A stretch of DNA of 64,000 bases from Hydrogenophaga sp. (GTDB taxonomy: Bacteria > Pseudomonadota > Gammaproteobacteria > Burkholderiales > Burkholderiaceae_C), in NCBI RefSeq assembly GCF_030373245.1, contig NZ_JAUCZF010000003.1, positions 310,001 to 374,000 of the forward strand, read 5' to 3'. The notes under the pieces were generated by a model that saw only the letters and a program-made list of their open reading frames with translations, had not been told where the DNA came from and ran no database searches. A program made the position numbers and the translations under genes. Position 1 is the first letter of the stretch. Every line of letters begins with the position of its first letter. This document shows, piece after piece, positions 37,195 through 47,300 of this stretch.

Positions 37195-38654
37195 TGCTTG
37201 GACGACGTTTCTTTCAGCGGGGGCACGCCGGCGTTGCCACCGCATCGCTGACCCCGGAACCAGCCAATCTGCAGCGGCTGGCGCCCTGGGGTTTGGTCGC
37301 GGTGCTCATGGGCGCTGGCGCGCTGGCGGTCAACGCCTGGCTGGCGCCTGACGCCGAGCACGATGTCGCCCCTTCGGCAGCAGCGATCACCACCGAAGCG
37401 CCCTCCTTGCTCACCAGCGCCATGGCCAAGATCCAAGGCGATCCTACCCCCTCGGTGTCGGGACTGGTACCGCAACCCATTTCTGACGATGCGCTGGCGC
37501 AGACCCTGCCCAAGTTGGGGCGTGCAGAGGCGAGGCTGATCGGCGTGTACCACCTGATCGGCCAGGCAAGACCGCGCGAAGCGTTGCGCGAAGCCGAAGC
37601 CCTGGTACGCGACCATCCCAATTTCCAACTGGCGCAGCTCGTGCTGGGCGACCTGTTGACCATGCAGACCCGCCCGGTCGGCCAGCTCGGCGATGTCGCC
37701 GACACCAAAGCCCTGGCGGCAGGCGAGCAACTCAAGGAGTTGCGCGAGCAGTCGCGCCGCCGCCTGATGGCCCTCACCGAGCGACCACCCGAGGGCAGCG
37801 TGCCGACTCAGTTCCTGACTCTCGCCACCCAGAGCCGGCACGCGATCGCGGTCGATGCGTCGCGCTCCCGCCTGTACCTGTTCGAGAACACGAAGGCCTC
37901 GAACAGCGGTGAAGGCACGAAGCCGGGAAGCCGCATGAAGCTGGTGGCTGACTACTACATCTCGGTTGGCCTCTCGGGCGTCGACAAGCTGATCGAAGGC
38001 GATTTGCGCACGCCCTTGGGCGTGTACTACATCACCAGTAGCCTGGACCCCAACAAGCTGCCCGACCTCTATGGTGCCGGGGCCCTGCCGATCAACTACC
38101 CCAATGCCCTTGACCTGAAGCGCGGCAAGACTGGGAGCGGGATCTGGCTGCATGGCTCGCCGTCCGAGCAGTTCGCACGCCCACCCCAGGCCTCCGAGGG
38201 CTGCGTGGTGCTGTCCAACCCCGATCTGCAAAGCCTGCTGGCCAAGGTCAGCATCCGCACGACACCGGTGGTGATCGCCTCCGAGCTGCACTGGGTGCAG
38301 CCCGAAGCACTGGACCTGGACCGCCAGCAGTTCCAGGAATCGCTCGAGGCCTGGCGCTCGCTCAAGAGCGCTGGCGATCTCGAGCAGCTCAAAGCCCTGT
38401 ACTCCGACCGTTTCACCATTCAGGGCCAGAAGCTGGCCGACTGGTGGCCGCGTGTCGAGAGCGAGATCAAGTCCAAGGGCTCACGCGAGCTGCAGATCAA
38501 GGATCTGTCCGTGCTGCAATGGCGCGATCAGGATCAAACCATGGTGGTCACCTTTGGCGAAGTGGCCGAAGGCGCACGACGCGGTACGACCAAGCGCCAG
38601 TACTGGATCCGCGAAGACGCACAATGGAAAATTTTCTACGAAGGACCCGTGTGA
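37194..38654 (+). CDS. L,D-transpeptidase (YkuD domain) with C-terminal NTF2-like domain
   Basis: A 486-residue membrane-anchored protein: an N-terminal hydrophobic segment (about residues 36-52), a helical region (90-200), a YkuD catalytic domain (about 215-360) and a C-terminal NTF2-like domain (375-486). The catalytic motif is present: the His in GIWLHGSPSEQ and the nucleophile Cys in ASEGCVVLSN. L,D-transpeptidases make 3-3 peptidoglycan crosslinks or attach proteins to the wall. Start and stop both overlap neighbours as TGATG, indicating strong coupling with the TPR gene and the cyclophilin gene. Confidence 0.91.
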   Translation: MLGRRFFQRGHAGVATASLTPEPANLQRLAPWGLVAVLMGAGALAVNAWLAPDAEHDVAPSAAAITTEAPSLLTSAMAKIQGDPTPSVSGLVPQPISDDALAQTLPKLGRAEARLIGVYHLIGQARPREALREAEALVRDHPNFQLAQLVLGDLLTMQTRPVGQLGDVADTKALAAGEQLKELREQSRRRLMALTERPPEGSVPTQFLTLATQSRHAIAVDASRSRLYLFENTKASNSGEGTKPGSRMKLVADYYISVGLSGVDKLIEGDLRTPLGVYYITSSLDPNKLPDLYGAGALPINYPNALDLKRGKTGSGIWLHGSPSEQFARPPQASEGCVVLSNPDLQSLLAKVSIRTTPVVIASELHWVQPEALDLDRQQFQESLEAWRSLKSAGDLEQLKALYSDRFTIQGQKLADWWPRVESEIKSKGSRELQIKDLSVLQWRDQDQTMVVTFGEVAEGARRGTTKRQYWIREDAQWKIFYEGPV

Positions 38655-39244
38655 TGCATGCTTTTTCCTGGTCTCGGCGCTTCATCCTGACCGCTGTCAG
38701 CGCCCTGTTCGCGCTTGGTCTGCCACTGGCGGCTCAGGCCAGCGGCGAAGTCGCCAAAGTCAGGCTGGCTACCTCAGCCGGCGACATCGTGCTCGAGCTG
38801 TATCCCGACAAGGCACCAAAATCGGTCGAGAATTTCCTGCAGTACGTGCGCGACAAGCACTACGACGGCACGGTGTTTCACCGGGTGATCGACGGCTTCA
38901 TGATCCAGGGAGGCGGCTTCAATGCAGACCTGCAGCAAAAGCCCACCCGCGCGCCGATCCCGCTGGAAGCCAGCAACGGCCTGAAGAACGACCGTGGCAC
39001 CATCGCCATGGCACGCACACCCAACCCCAACTCAGCCACTGCCCAGTTCTTCATCAACCTGGTGAACAACAGCGCGCTCAACGCCCCGAGTCCCGACGGA
39101 CACGGCTACGCGGTGTTCGGCAAGGTCACCAGCGGCATGGACGTGGTCGACAAGATCAGGGCCGTCGCGGTGGGCAACCAGGGGCCGCACCAGAACGTGC
39201 CCAAGACACCTGTCACCATCCTCAAAGCCACACTGGAGAAATGA
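38654..39244 (+). CDS. ppiA: Periplasmic peptidyl-prolyl cis-trans isomerase (cyclophilin)
   Basis: A 196-residue cyclophilin with a signal peptide (about residues 1-31, ending LPLAAQASG). The catalytic core contains [35 protein letters not shown] and [14 protein letters not shown]. It lacks the tryptophan of eukaryotic cyclosporin-binding forms. The ATG at 38654 overlaps the transpeptidase stop. It folds proline-containing periplasmic proteins, and is paired with a cytoplasmic paralogue five bases downstream. Confidence 0.95.
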   Translation: MHAFSWSRRFILTAVSALFALGLPLAAQASGEVAKVRLATSAGDIVLELYPDKAPKSVENFLQYVRDKHYDGTVFHRVIDGFMIQGGGFNADLQQKPTRAPIPLEASNGLKNDRGTIAMARTPNPNSATAQFFINLVNNSALNAPSPDGHGYAVFGKVTSGMDVVDKIRAVAVGNQGPHQNVPKTPVTILKATLEK

Positions 39245-39248
39245 ACCC

Positions 39249-39755
39249 ATGGCCAATCCGAAAGTAGAACTGCACATCGCCGGCCACGGCGTCATCACCA
39301 TCGAACTCGACGCCGACAAGGCGCCGCTATCGACCGCCAACTTCCTCGCCTATGTGAGCAAGGGTCACTACGACAACACGGTGTTCCACCGCGTCATCCC
39401 TGGTTTCATGGTGCAAGGCGGCGGCTTTGAGCCCGGCATGACGCAAAAGCCCACCGACGCACCGATCAACAACGAAGCCAACAACGGCCTGAAGAACGAC
39501 CTGTACACCGTGGCCATGGCGCGCACCAGCGACCCGCACTCGGCCAGCGCCCAGTTCTTCATCAACGTGTCCAACAACGGCTTCCTCAACCACACTGCAC
39601 CCAGCTCACAGGGCTGGGGCTATGCCGTGTTCGGCAAGGTGGTCGGCGGCACCGACATCGTGAAGAAGATCGAAGGCGTCCCGACCGGGCGCAAAGGTTT
39701 TCATGACGACGTGCCCAAGGACGACGTGGTGATCGAAAAGGCTGTGGCCATTTGA
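39249..39755 (+). CDS. ppiB: Cytoplasmic peptidyl-prolyl cis-trans isomerase (cyclophilin)
   Basis: A 168-residue cyclophilin with no signal peptide, beginning [20 protein letters not shown]. The core motifs are [36 protein letters not shown] and [17 protein letters not shown]. It closely parallels the preceding exported cyclophilin, so the pair probably arose by duplication with one copy gaining or keeping an export signal. The tandem ppiA-ppiB order before lpxH is common in this group. Confidence 0.95.
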   Translation: MANPKVELHIAGHGVITIELDADKAPLSTANFLAYVSKGHYDNTVFHRVIPGFMVQGGGFEPGMTQKPTDAPINNEANNGLKNDLYTVAMARTSDPHSASAQFFINVSNNGFLNHTAPSSQGWGYAVFGKVVGGTDIVKKIEGVPTGRKGFHDDVPKDDVVIEKAVAI

Positions 39756-39776
39756 CGGTGCGGGGCGTTGCCCCTC

Positions 39777-40616
39777 ATGCCTGACCAGGCAGACGACCGC
39801 TTCGCCGAGTTGCGCGCGCCCGCGCACTGGCAAGCGGTCGATTTTTTTTCTGACCTGCACCTGCAAGCGAGCGACCTGGCCACCTTCGCGGGCTGGAGGC
39901 GCTATTTGCTGCGCCCGCCCGAGACCCGCGCCAGCGCCTTGTTCATCCTCGGCGACCTGTTCGAGGTCTGGGTCGGCGACGACGCCCTCTTGCCCCACCC
40001 CGACGACGATGAACACCCGGAGCGGCATTTTCAGCGGGAGTGCATGCGCCTGCTTCAAGAACACGCCCACCACACGCCCACCTACTTCATGGCAGGCAAC
40101 CGGGACTTCCTGCTTGGCCCGGCGGCCCTGAAAGCCGCCGGCATGGTTGGCTTGCCCGACCCGACGGTATTGGTGCTGCATGAGCAGCGCTGGCTGCTCA
40201 GCCACGGCGACGCGCTGTGTGTGGATGACCTGGACTACCAGACCTTTCGCGCCGAGGTGCGCAGCCCTGCGTGGCAGCAGGCGTTTCTTCACCGTCCGCT
40301 GGCCGACCGGGAAGCTCTGGCGCGCGAGTTGCGTGCGCGCAGCGAGGCGCGCAAGAGCGAGCAAGGGCAAGACCCCACACTGTGGGCCGATGTCGACGCC
40401 GCCACCGCACGGCAGTGGTTGCAGCAAGCCGATGCCACCACCTTGATCCACGGCCACACCCACCGGCCGGCCACCCATGTGCTGGGTGAGCGCCAGAGTG
40501 CGCTCCTGCAACGTGTGGTGCTCAGCGACTGGGATCTGGCCGCGCGGCCTCCTCGCGCCGATCTGCTGCGACTGAGCGATCAGGGCTTGAATCGGCTCGA
40601 TCTGGCCACCATGTGA
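39777..40616 (+). CDS. lpxH: UDP-2,3-diacylglucosamine diphosphatase
   Basis: A 279-residue metallophosphoesterase that hydrolyses UDP-2,3-diacylglucosamine to lipid X in lipid A synthesis at the inner face of the inner membrane. The metal-binding motifs are in order: FFSDLHLQ, LGDLFEVWVGDD, AGNRDFLLG, LSHGDALCVDD and IHGHTHRPATH. The ATG at 39777 is preferred over the in-frame TTG at 39768. The gene follows ppiB closely and is probably in the same operon. Confidence 0.95.
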   Translation: MPDQADDRFAELRAPAHWQAVDFFSDLHLQASDLATFAGWRRYLLRPPETRASALFILGDLFEVWVGDDALLPHPDDDEHPERHFQRECMRLLQEHAHHTPTYFMAGNRDFLLGPAALKAAGMVGLPDPTVLVLHEQRWLLSHGDALCVDDLDYQTFRAEVRSPAWQQAFLHRPLADREALARELRARSEARKSEQGQDPTLWADVDAATARQWLQQADATTLIHGHTHRPATHVLGERQSALLQRVVLSDWDLAARPPRADLLRLSDQGLNRLDLATM

Positions 40617-40662
40617 GCGGCTTGATCGACTCCGCCCCCAGCGGCCTTGGCCGCCCGCCCCC

Positions 40663-41535
40663 ATGATCCCTGGCTTCGCCGCCCGGCTGCCTCAGTTCGC
40701 CCAGGCCTGGCTGCCGCGCCGCTGGCGTACGCCCACGCCAATTCCCTTGCCGCTGTGGCGCAAAACATTGACTCAACACCGCTTTTTGCACAGCCTGAGC
40801 GCAAGCGAGCAAGCCCGGCTGCGGCAGCTCTGCACCCACTTCCTTGCCGAAAAAGAGTTTCACGGCGCGCACGAGTTTGTCATCACCGACGCCATCGCCC
40901 TGGCCATCGCTGCCCAAGCATGTCTGCCGCTGCTGCACCTGGGCGGCGTCCGCCATTCGCCCGACGGCGATGCGCTGCGCGCGCTGGACTGGTACGAAGA
41001 TTTTGTGGGTATCGTGGTGCAACCCGGTGCAGCGGTGGCGCAGCGCGAAGTGACCGACGGCGCCGGTGTGGTCCACCGCTACCGCGAGGTGCTGGCAGGT
41101 GAGGCGATGGACCGCGGCCCGATCATGCTGAGCTGGGAGGCGGTGGCGCAGGCCGATGGGAGTGCCGAGGCCGGTCACAACGTCGTCATCCACGAGTTTG
41201 TGCACAAGATGGACATGCGAGGCATCGAGCTTGGTCAACACCCCGCTGGCGCGCCGCCGCTGCCACCCGGCTTCCTCGGTACCCGCAGCGAGGCAGAGGC
41301 GCGCGCACGCTGGCAGGCGGTGATGAAACCGTCCTTTGAAATCTTCTGTGAGGCCGTGTCGCTGGCCGAGCGCTTTGGCGGCGAAGCGCCCTGGCTAGAT
41401 CCCTACGCGGCCACGAACCCGGCGGAGTTTTTCGCCGTGACCTGCGAGGCCTACTTCGTCAACCGCGAGCGCTTTGCCACCGAGTTCCCGGCGCTGATGC
41501 CGCTGTACGACGGCTTTTTCCGCCCGGGCCGCTGA
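40663..41535 (+). CDS. Zinc-dependent peptidase of the MtfA/DgsA family
   Basis: A 290-residue gluzincin-type protein. The zinc motif HEFVHKMDM near residue 184 provides HExxH, and a downstream Glu in NPAEFFAVTCEAYF near residue 248 is the probable third ligand. In E. coli, MtfA binds and inactivates the repressor Mlc and has aminopeptidase activity; whether a Mlc partner exists here is unknown. Helical N-terminal residues 20-70 match the family. It is convergent with the DUF349 gene, with 19 bases between the stops. Confidence 0.88.
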   Translation: MIPGFAARLPQFAQAWLPRRWRTPTPIPLPLWRKTLTQHRFLHSLSASEQARLRQLCTHFLAEKEFHGAHEFVITDAIALAIAAQACLPLLHLGGVRHSPDGDALRALDWYEDFVGIVVQPGAAVAQREVTDGAGVVHRYREVLAGEAMDRGPIMLSWEAVAQADGSAEAGHNVVIHEFVHKMDMRGIELGQHPAGAPPLPPGFLGTRSEAEARARWQAVMKPSFEIFCEAVSLAERFGGEAPWLDPYAATNPAEFFAVTCEAYFVNRERFATEFPALMPLYDGFFRPGR

Positions 41536-41554
41536 GAGCCCGCCGTCGGTTCGC

Positions 41555-44251
41555 TCAGCGCTTGAGCAGCGCCTTGAGCACCTGTTGCAAACGCCGCGCG
41601 AGCGTGGCCTCGAAGCCGCCTGCCAGCACGCGCGCCACATCCTCGCCCCAGGTCTGCGCCGGGCCGGGGTCGTTGCGCCGCGTGAGCAACTGCAACTGCA
41701 GCATGCGCCGCTCGCTGAGTGCATCGGCCGGGCTCGACACCTCGGCTGCCATTTCCAGGCGCAGCATCGCATCCGGCGGGGATGCGGCAGCTGGCTTGGA
41801 CAGTGCCGCCACCCACTGGCCTCGTGCAGCCGGACTGAGCCGACCTCCAAGCGCCTGAGCGTTGGGCAGCTGCTGCGGATCGCGATGCTCCCAGGCGGCC
41901 ATGAGCTGGGTCAGCACCTCACCATGGGCTTGCTCAGCCAGTTTGCGCAAGCTGGCCTGAGCCGCCTCAAGGGCCTGACGCTGAGCACGGAACGCCGCAT
42001 CGCCCAGGCGTGGGCCTCGCGGCTCGCGGTCCTCGCGCGCATCGCGCCAGCCCCCTGCCGCGCCGTCGCGGCGGGGGCCTGGCCGGTCGCTTCGACGCGC
42101 GTCCCGTCCAGCCGGTTCCGCTTTCTTCAGGCCGGGGCGGTCGTCACCTCGCACCGCAACCACTTTTTTCGGTGCGGGCGCGGGTTTGCTGACGGGTTCG
42201 GGTGAAACTTGGGCCGTCTCATCACTCGCCACTTCGGGGGCGGTTTCAGCGAAGGGTGCGGGCGCCGCGTCGGTCGGTTCCGACTTTGCTTCAGCAGATG
42301 CTTCTAACGGCGCAGGTGCGCTGGCCGGGGCCGCGCGCACCGCTTCTGCCTGGCCAGACAGCGCTGCTTCCAGCGCAGCCATCGACGCGCGTATCTGTTG
42401 CACATCGCCCTTGGCGCTGGCCTCGTCCAGTGCACGTGAGGCCTCCAGCACGCGCTGATCGTGCGCGCTCAGCGAAGCCGATACCTTCTCGCGCTCGCTG
42501 CTCTTGCGGGCAAATGCGGCATCGATCGGCTCACGAAAAGCGTCCCAGAGCTTTTGCTCTTGTTTGCGGTCCAGCGGCACCGCTTGCGCCTCGGCCTGCC
42601 AGCGCGCCTGCAGCGCCTTGACGGCGTCGATGCGCAACTGCGGCGCTGCCCCCAGGGCTTGCGCCTCTTCGATCAGTGACCGGCGAGACGCGAGGCTGGC
42701 GGCCTGGGCCTTCTCCAAGGGGCCGTGGGCGGCGTGCATCGCCTCTTTCCACAGCGGCTGCAGCTCGGCAAAGGCCTTTTCACTCAGGTGTCCGGCCTGG
42801 CGCCAGCGCTCGGAAAACGCGTGCAGATCGCGCATCTGGTGTTTCCAGTCGCCGAGCTCGGCGTGCGCAGCGGTCCAGGTCTTGAGTTCTTCGATCAGTG
42901 CGAGGCGCTGCGTCTTGTGTTGGTCGGCCTGTTGCCGCACCTGGGTCAGCCAGACCTCCACCAGCTTGTGCGCCTCGTTGCAGGCTTCATCGAACCGCTT
43001 CCAGAGGGCGTGGTTCGGCTGCCCACCCTGATCGGTCGTTTTCCACTGCTCACGCAGGGTGCGCAGGGTTTCCTGCAACTTGCGCCCGCCCAGGCGCTGG
43101 CCTTCCGGCGCCTGGAGCAGCGCTTCGGCCTTGGCCACCAACTCTTCGCGCAACTGGTCGGCGCGCCACCGTTGCCAACCTTCCAGCTCGCCGGCCTGCG
43201 ACATCGCCGCGTGGGCACGCGCTTCCAGCGCTGGTCCGACCAGCTTGCCCTGGCTCTTGAGCAGGTTGCGCACATCGGCTGCGGCCTTCGGCGTGGCTTT
43301 GCCATGCCCTTCGGCCAGCTCACGTTCCAGCACGCTCAGCAGCTTGTCGAGCTCGCTGGCCACGCGGTCGCGCCGCTCTTGCTGCGCCTGCGAGTTGAGT
43401 GCCTGCTTTTCCGCGGCGGCAGCGGCGGGTTCACCGCGCGCCTGACGCAGCTCGTCCGACCACACCGGCACGGCGGGCAAGGGCGCGGCCACATCCGCAT
43501 CGGCTGCCACCGCCTGCGCCAGTGCCGCCTCAAAGGCTTCCCAGACCAGTGCTAGCTGCTGTCGCGAGGCCTCAACCATGGGCGGGAACTTGGTTTCCAC
43601 ACACGGCCATTGGGTGTCGCTCTGCAAGCTGTCGGCCTGCTGCTGCCAGTGCGTGACGTCGGCGAGCAAGGAGTCGGCGCTGCGCTGGGCTTCGCGCCAG
43701 GACTTGGTGGACAACACTTCGATGCGCTGGGCCAGCAGCACCGCGGCCTCGCGTTCGACCTGAACCCGGTGTTGCAGATCTTCGATCGCCTTGATGCGCT
43801 CGGCCAGAGACTGCTTCAGCGTGGCCAACGGCTCGCGCGACAGCGGCGCGCCCGCTCTGGCCGCATCGCGCTGCCAGGCCAGGGCGTCGGCCAGGTTCAT
43901 GCGCTTGTGATCTAGCAGGGCTTGTGCCTTCTCGGCCCATTCGGCTGCGATCTGCTCTTGCGATTTCTGTCGCTTGAGTTCGTCGAGCTTTTCCTTCAGC
44001 GGCTTGGCTGCGCCACGGTCGCGGTGCGACATCTCCTTGAACACCTCGTTCATCTGCTCCAGCGCCGGATCAGTGGCCAGCCACTCGCGCAGGCGAGCGG
44101 CGCGCTCGCCAGAGGTGGGCGCGGAAAACGCGCCGCCGGTGAGCGCATCGAGTGGATGGCTGCCAGCCGGCTTCGCCGCGGCCGGCGGATTCGCGGCGGA
44201 ATCGGACGCGTTGGACTGAGGAGGCGACTTGCGCAAGGAAAACAGCGACAT
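41555..44251 (-). CDS. Large DUF349-repeat protein
   Basis: An 898-residue, largely helical, highly charged protein with repeated DUF349-type segments (for example LWKRFDEACNEAH and LWKEAMHAAHGPLEKAQAAS followed by LASRRSLIEEAQAL), which contain conserved Trp and Phe residues. An Ala/Pro/Glu-rich and then basic Arg/Gly-rich linker (about residues 600-730, including DARRSDRPGPRRDGAAGGWR) precedes a final helical domain. No signal peptide is seen, so it is probably cytosolic. The ATG at 44251 (MSLFSLRKSPPQ) was chosen; an upstream open frame continues but has no coding character. The function of this family is not known to me. Confidence 0.82.
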   Translation of the reverse strand: MSLFSLRKSPPQSNASDSAANPPAAAKPAGSHPLDALTGGAFSAPTSGERAARLREWLATDPALEQMNEVFKEMSHRDRGAAKPLKEKLDELKRQKSQEQIAAEWAEKAQALLDHKRMNLADALAWQRDAARAGAPLSREPLATLKQSLAERIKAIEDLQHRVQVEREAAVLLAQRIEVLSTKSWREAQRSADSLLADVTHWQQQADSLQSDTQWPCVETKFPPMVEASRQQLALVWEAFEAALAQAVAADADVAAPLPAVPVWSDELRQARGEPAAAAAEKQALNSQAQQERRDRVASELDKLLSVLERELAEGHGKATPKAAADVRNLLKSQGKLVGPALEARAHAAMSQAGELEGWQRWRADQLREELVAKAEALLQAPEGQRLGGRKLQETLRTLREQWKTTDQGGQPNHALWKRFDEACNEAHKLVEVWLTQVRQQADQHKTQRLALIEELKTWTAAHAELGDWKHQMRDLHAFSERWRQAGHLSEKAFAELQPLWKEAMHAAHGPLEKAQAASLASRRSLIEEAQALGAAPQLRIDAVKALQARWQAEAQAVPLDRKQEQKLWDAFREPIDAAFARKSSEREKVSASLSAHDQRVLEASRALDEASAKGDVQQIRASMAALEAALSGQAEAVRAAPASAPAPLEASAEAKSEPTDAAPAPFAETAPEVASDETAQVSPEPVSKPAPAPKKVVAVRGDDRPGLKKAEPAGRDARRSDRPGPRRDGAAGGWRDAREDREPRGPRLGDAAFRAQRQALEAAQASLRKLAEQAHGEVLTQLMAAWEHRDPQQLPNAQALGGRLSPAARGQWVAALSKPAAASPPDAMLRLEMAAEVSSPADALSERRMLQLQLLTRRNDPGPAQTWGEDVARVLAGGFEATLARRLQQVLKALLKR

Positions 44252-44395
44252 AACAGTGGGTACAAAAAACCAGGGGTGCAGGGCCGGGCCCTGCAGACGA
44301 GACATGGCCCGCGCCGCCACAGCGCAGGCCCAGCGGGTATTGTCGCCGCCTTTGCGCTTGCCACCTAGGGTGGCTGCGCCGCTCACGGTTCAGGG

Positions 44396-47300
44396 CTAGC
44401 GCGGCGCCAGCTTGAGCTCGGCCTGCGGTTGCCACTGGTCATCAGGCCGCTTGAGCACCGGCGCACCCAGGAACATCCGGTCCTCGGGCAACGCCTGGGT
44501 GGTCAGGTAGTCTTTCACCGCCACACCGCGCGCCACCGCGAGCTGTCGCATGGCGTCGGCCGTGACAGGTTGGGCGGCCAGCAACAAGGCTTCCATGTCC
44601 GCCTGAGGAATGTCTTTGGCGATGCCGATCACATTGCGCGGCTTGGGAACGTCGGCCCTGCGGTAAACCTCCTGCAGCAGTGCCGGGTACTCGGCTGGTG
44701 TCACGACCAGCGTGCTGCTGATCGACGCACCATCTCGTGCCAGTCGACGGCGCTTTTCCGCCAGCACCTGCTGGTCGAGCAGGGCGCGCTGATAGGCGGC
44801 GCGCTCGGCATCGAGGTCGCTGTGACCGACCACCGTGAGCGACAGCGCCGGCCTTTCACCCAGCGCTTTGGCCACCGCATCCAGCCGCTTTCGGCCTTCG
44901 TCGGCGAGCACCGCGCGCCCGGGTGCAAAGTCAACCTTGCTCAATTCATCTCCGCCACCGCCCAGCGCACTGGCCAGCAGGGAAAACGGCGCGGTGATGG
45001 CTTTGCCGATCAGGTTGAAGATCAGTTTGAAGATGATGGGCCCAATGCGGAACTGGGGGTCGTTGATCGAGCCGCTGACCGGCAAGTTGATATCGATCAC
45101 GCCACTTCGATCGGCCAGCAAGGCCACCGCGAGCTTGACCGGCAGGTTGGGCGCATCGCTTCCGTCCACGCGGTCGCCAAATCTCAGCTGGTTCAGGATG
45201 ATCTGGTTGCTGGCGGTGAGTTGCCCGTCGGGCTGGATGCGGTAGTTCACGTCCACGCTGAGCTTGCCGCGGTCGATGCCGTAGCCCGCGTACTTCACGC
45301 TGTAGGGCGACAGCGGTGGTAGTTCCAGGTCACGCACCTTGCCCTGGATGTCGAGCGCCAGTGGGCGAGCAAGCGGATTGAGCTTGCCGCTGATGTCCAG
45401 CTGCGCCGTGCCCTCGGCGCGTCCCTTGAGCATCAGATCAGCCAGCTCCGGCGTGCCCGCCGCGGAGGGTGCGGTGCTGGCAAAGGCGCTGATGCCACCG
45501 GAAAGCTCGCTGAGGTTGGCCGAGTAGTTGGGCTGGATGAAGCGGTCGGAAAAGAACACCCTGCCATTGACCAGGCTGATCGGCCCAAAGCGGATATCGG
45601 GCGCCGGACCACTCGGGATAGGAGCGAGCGCAGCCGTGGTCGTGCCAGTCGGGGTGGCGCTCGCCGACACACTGGCAGTGGCGGTACCGATGCCGGACTC
45701 GCTGCCTTTCACCAGGCCTTGCAGGTTGATGCGCCCGTCGGCCGCGACGATGATGCGCGCGAAGTAGTCGCTCAGGGCGGTCTCGCCCACCGCCAGGCGC
45801 AGCGGCTGATCTGGCACCAGATCGAGCGCGAGCTGGCGGAGGTTCAGCACCTTCCAGGCCAGCAGATCCTCGCTGGGCGACAAGGTATTGGCGCGAAAGT
45901 CCTCGAGTGCCACGTCCCCAGCCAGCGCCAGCACCATGCCTTGCGGCGGAAAGGCGAACGTGAGCGAGCCGCGGTAGCTGGCGTCGGCCCGCAACAGCTC
46001 CAGGTTGAGCCGGTCACCAAAATAGGGTTCCAGCGCATGCACAGGCAACCGCTCGGCCTGCACCTGGGCTTTGAGCTGCAGACCGGGGTCACGCGGGTTG
46101 CCAGACGCCGGAAGGCGCAGTGTGCCTTGCACATCCAGCCGCCCCGGATCTCCCTGGGCCGCCTGCGATGGCGCCATTCTCAGCTTCAGGTTGACCGGCA
46201 TCAGCGGCTGCTCGTTCGCCAGCGGCTGCAGGTCTTTCAACTGCAATTGCAGTCCGTTGAACCGCAGGGCGGCGGGGCGGGTCAGCTGCCGGTCTTCCCA
46301 GCCAATGTCGCCGTTGTTCACGCCCAGCTCGTTGATGCGCAGTGCCCAGGGCTTGGCAACAGCAGCGCCCCCAGCGCTCGGCGTCGCCGCGTCTTGTGAG
46401 GCGGGGAACCAGGCTTGCGGAGAAAAGCGGCCGTCGGGCTCGCGCACCACGTCCAGACGCGGACGGTCCAGCGCCAGCGCGTCTACCTGCACCGTTTGCG
46501 CGACCAGGTCGATCGTCGCACCGCTCACGCGCAGCTGCTTGAGGGCCGCCAGCGGGGATCGGGCGGCGCCCAGCACCAGGTCGTTGAGCTCCACCTGCTC
46601 GGCTTGCACCATGAGCGCCATCGGCTGGTCCCTCTGTGCAGCCTGCCAGCGCAGCGATGCATCAGCCCCAACTCGGCCGCTTAGGGGAGGCACCAGGGAC
46701 TGCGCCAGGTACGGTGCCACCGTCGACAGCGGCAGGTCTCCCAACACGATCTGCGCCGATGCCTGCGCATCGGTGGCGCTGCCCTGCACGCTGAGCGTGG
46801 TGGTGCCCACCAGCGCCGTCATTTCAAACGGCATGGCTGCCTGCACGGGCCAGGTGATCGCCTTCACCGCCACGCGCAACTGATCCAGCGCCAGCGCCGC
46901 AGCGGGTTTCACTGCAGCATCTGCCCAGTCCACCCTCCCGTCCTGGACCAGGACCTCTCCCACCCGGACGCTCCAGGCGGACGCGGCTGAGCCTTGAGGC
47001 ACCGGCTGAGCATCCTTCGCCTGCGGCTGAAGCGCACGGACCCAGCCATCCGCCACGGTCTGCAGGTTGATCTGGCCAGCCGCGTCTCTCGTCACCCGAA
47101 CCACTGGTCCGCTGAGCTCTACCGAGGCGATGTCCACCCGCTGCGCCAGCGGCTCGACCCGGCTCAACACCACCGCCAACCGATCCCATGACAGCAACTC
47201 CGCTGTCTGCTCGCCTGAGCCACGCTGAACCACCCGCAAACCGTTGAGCGCGGTGGTGCCCGCGAGCACCACCTGGGGCTGTTCGCGCTGCTCAAACGAC

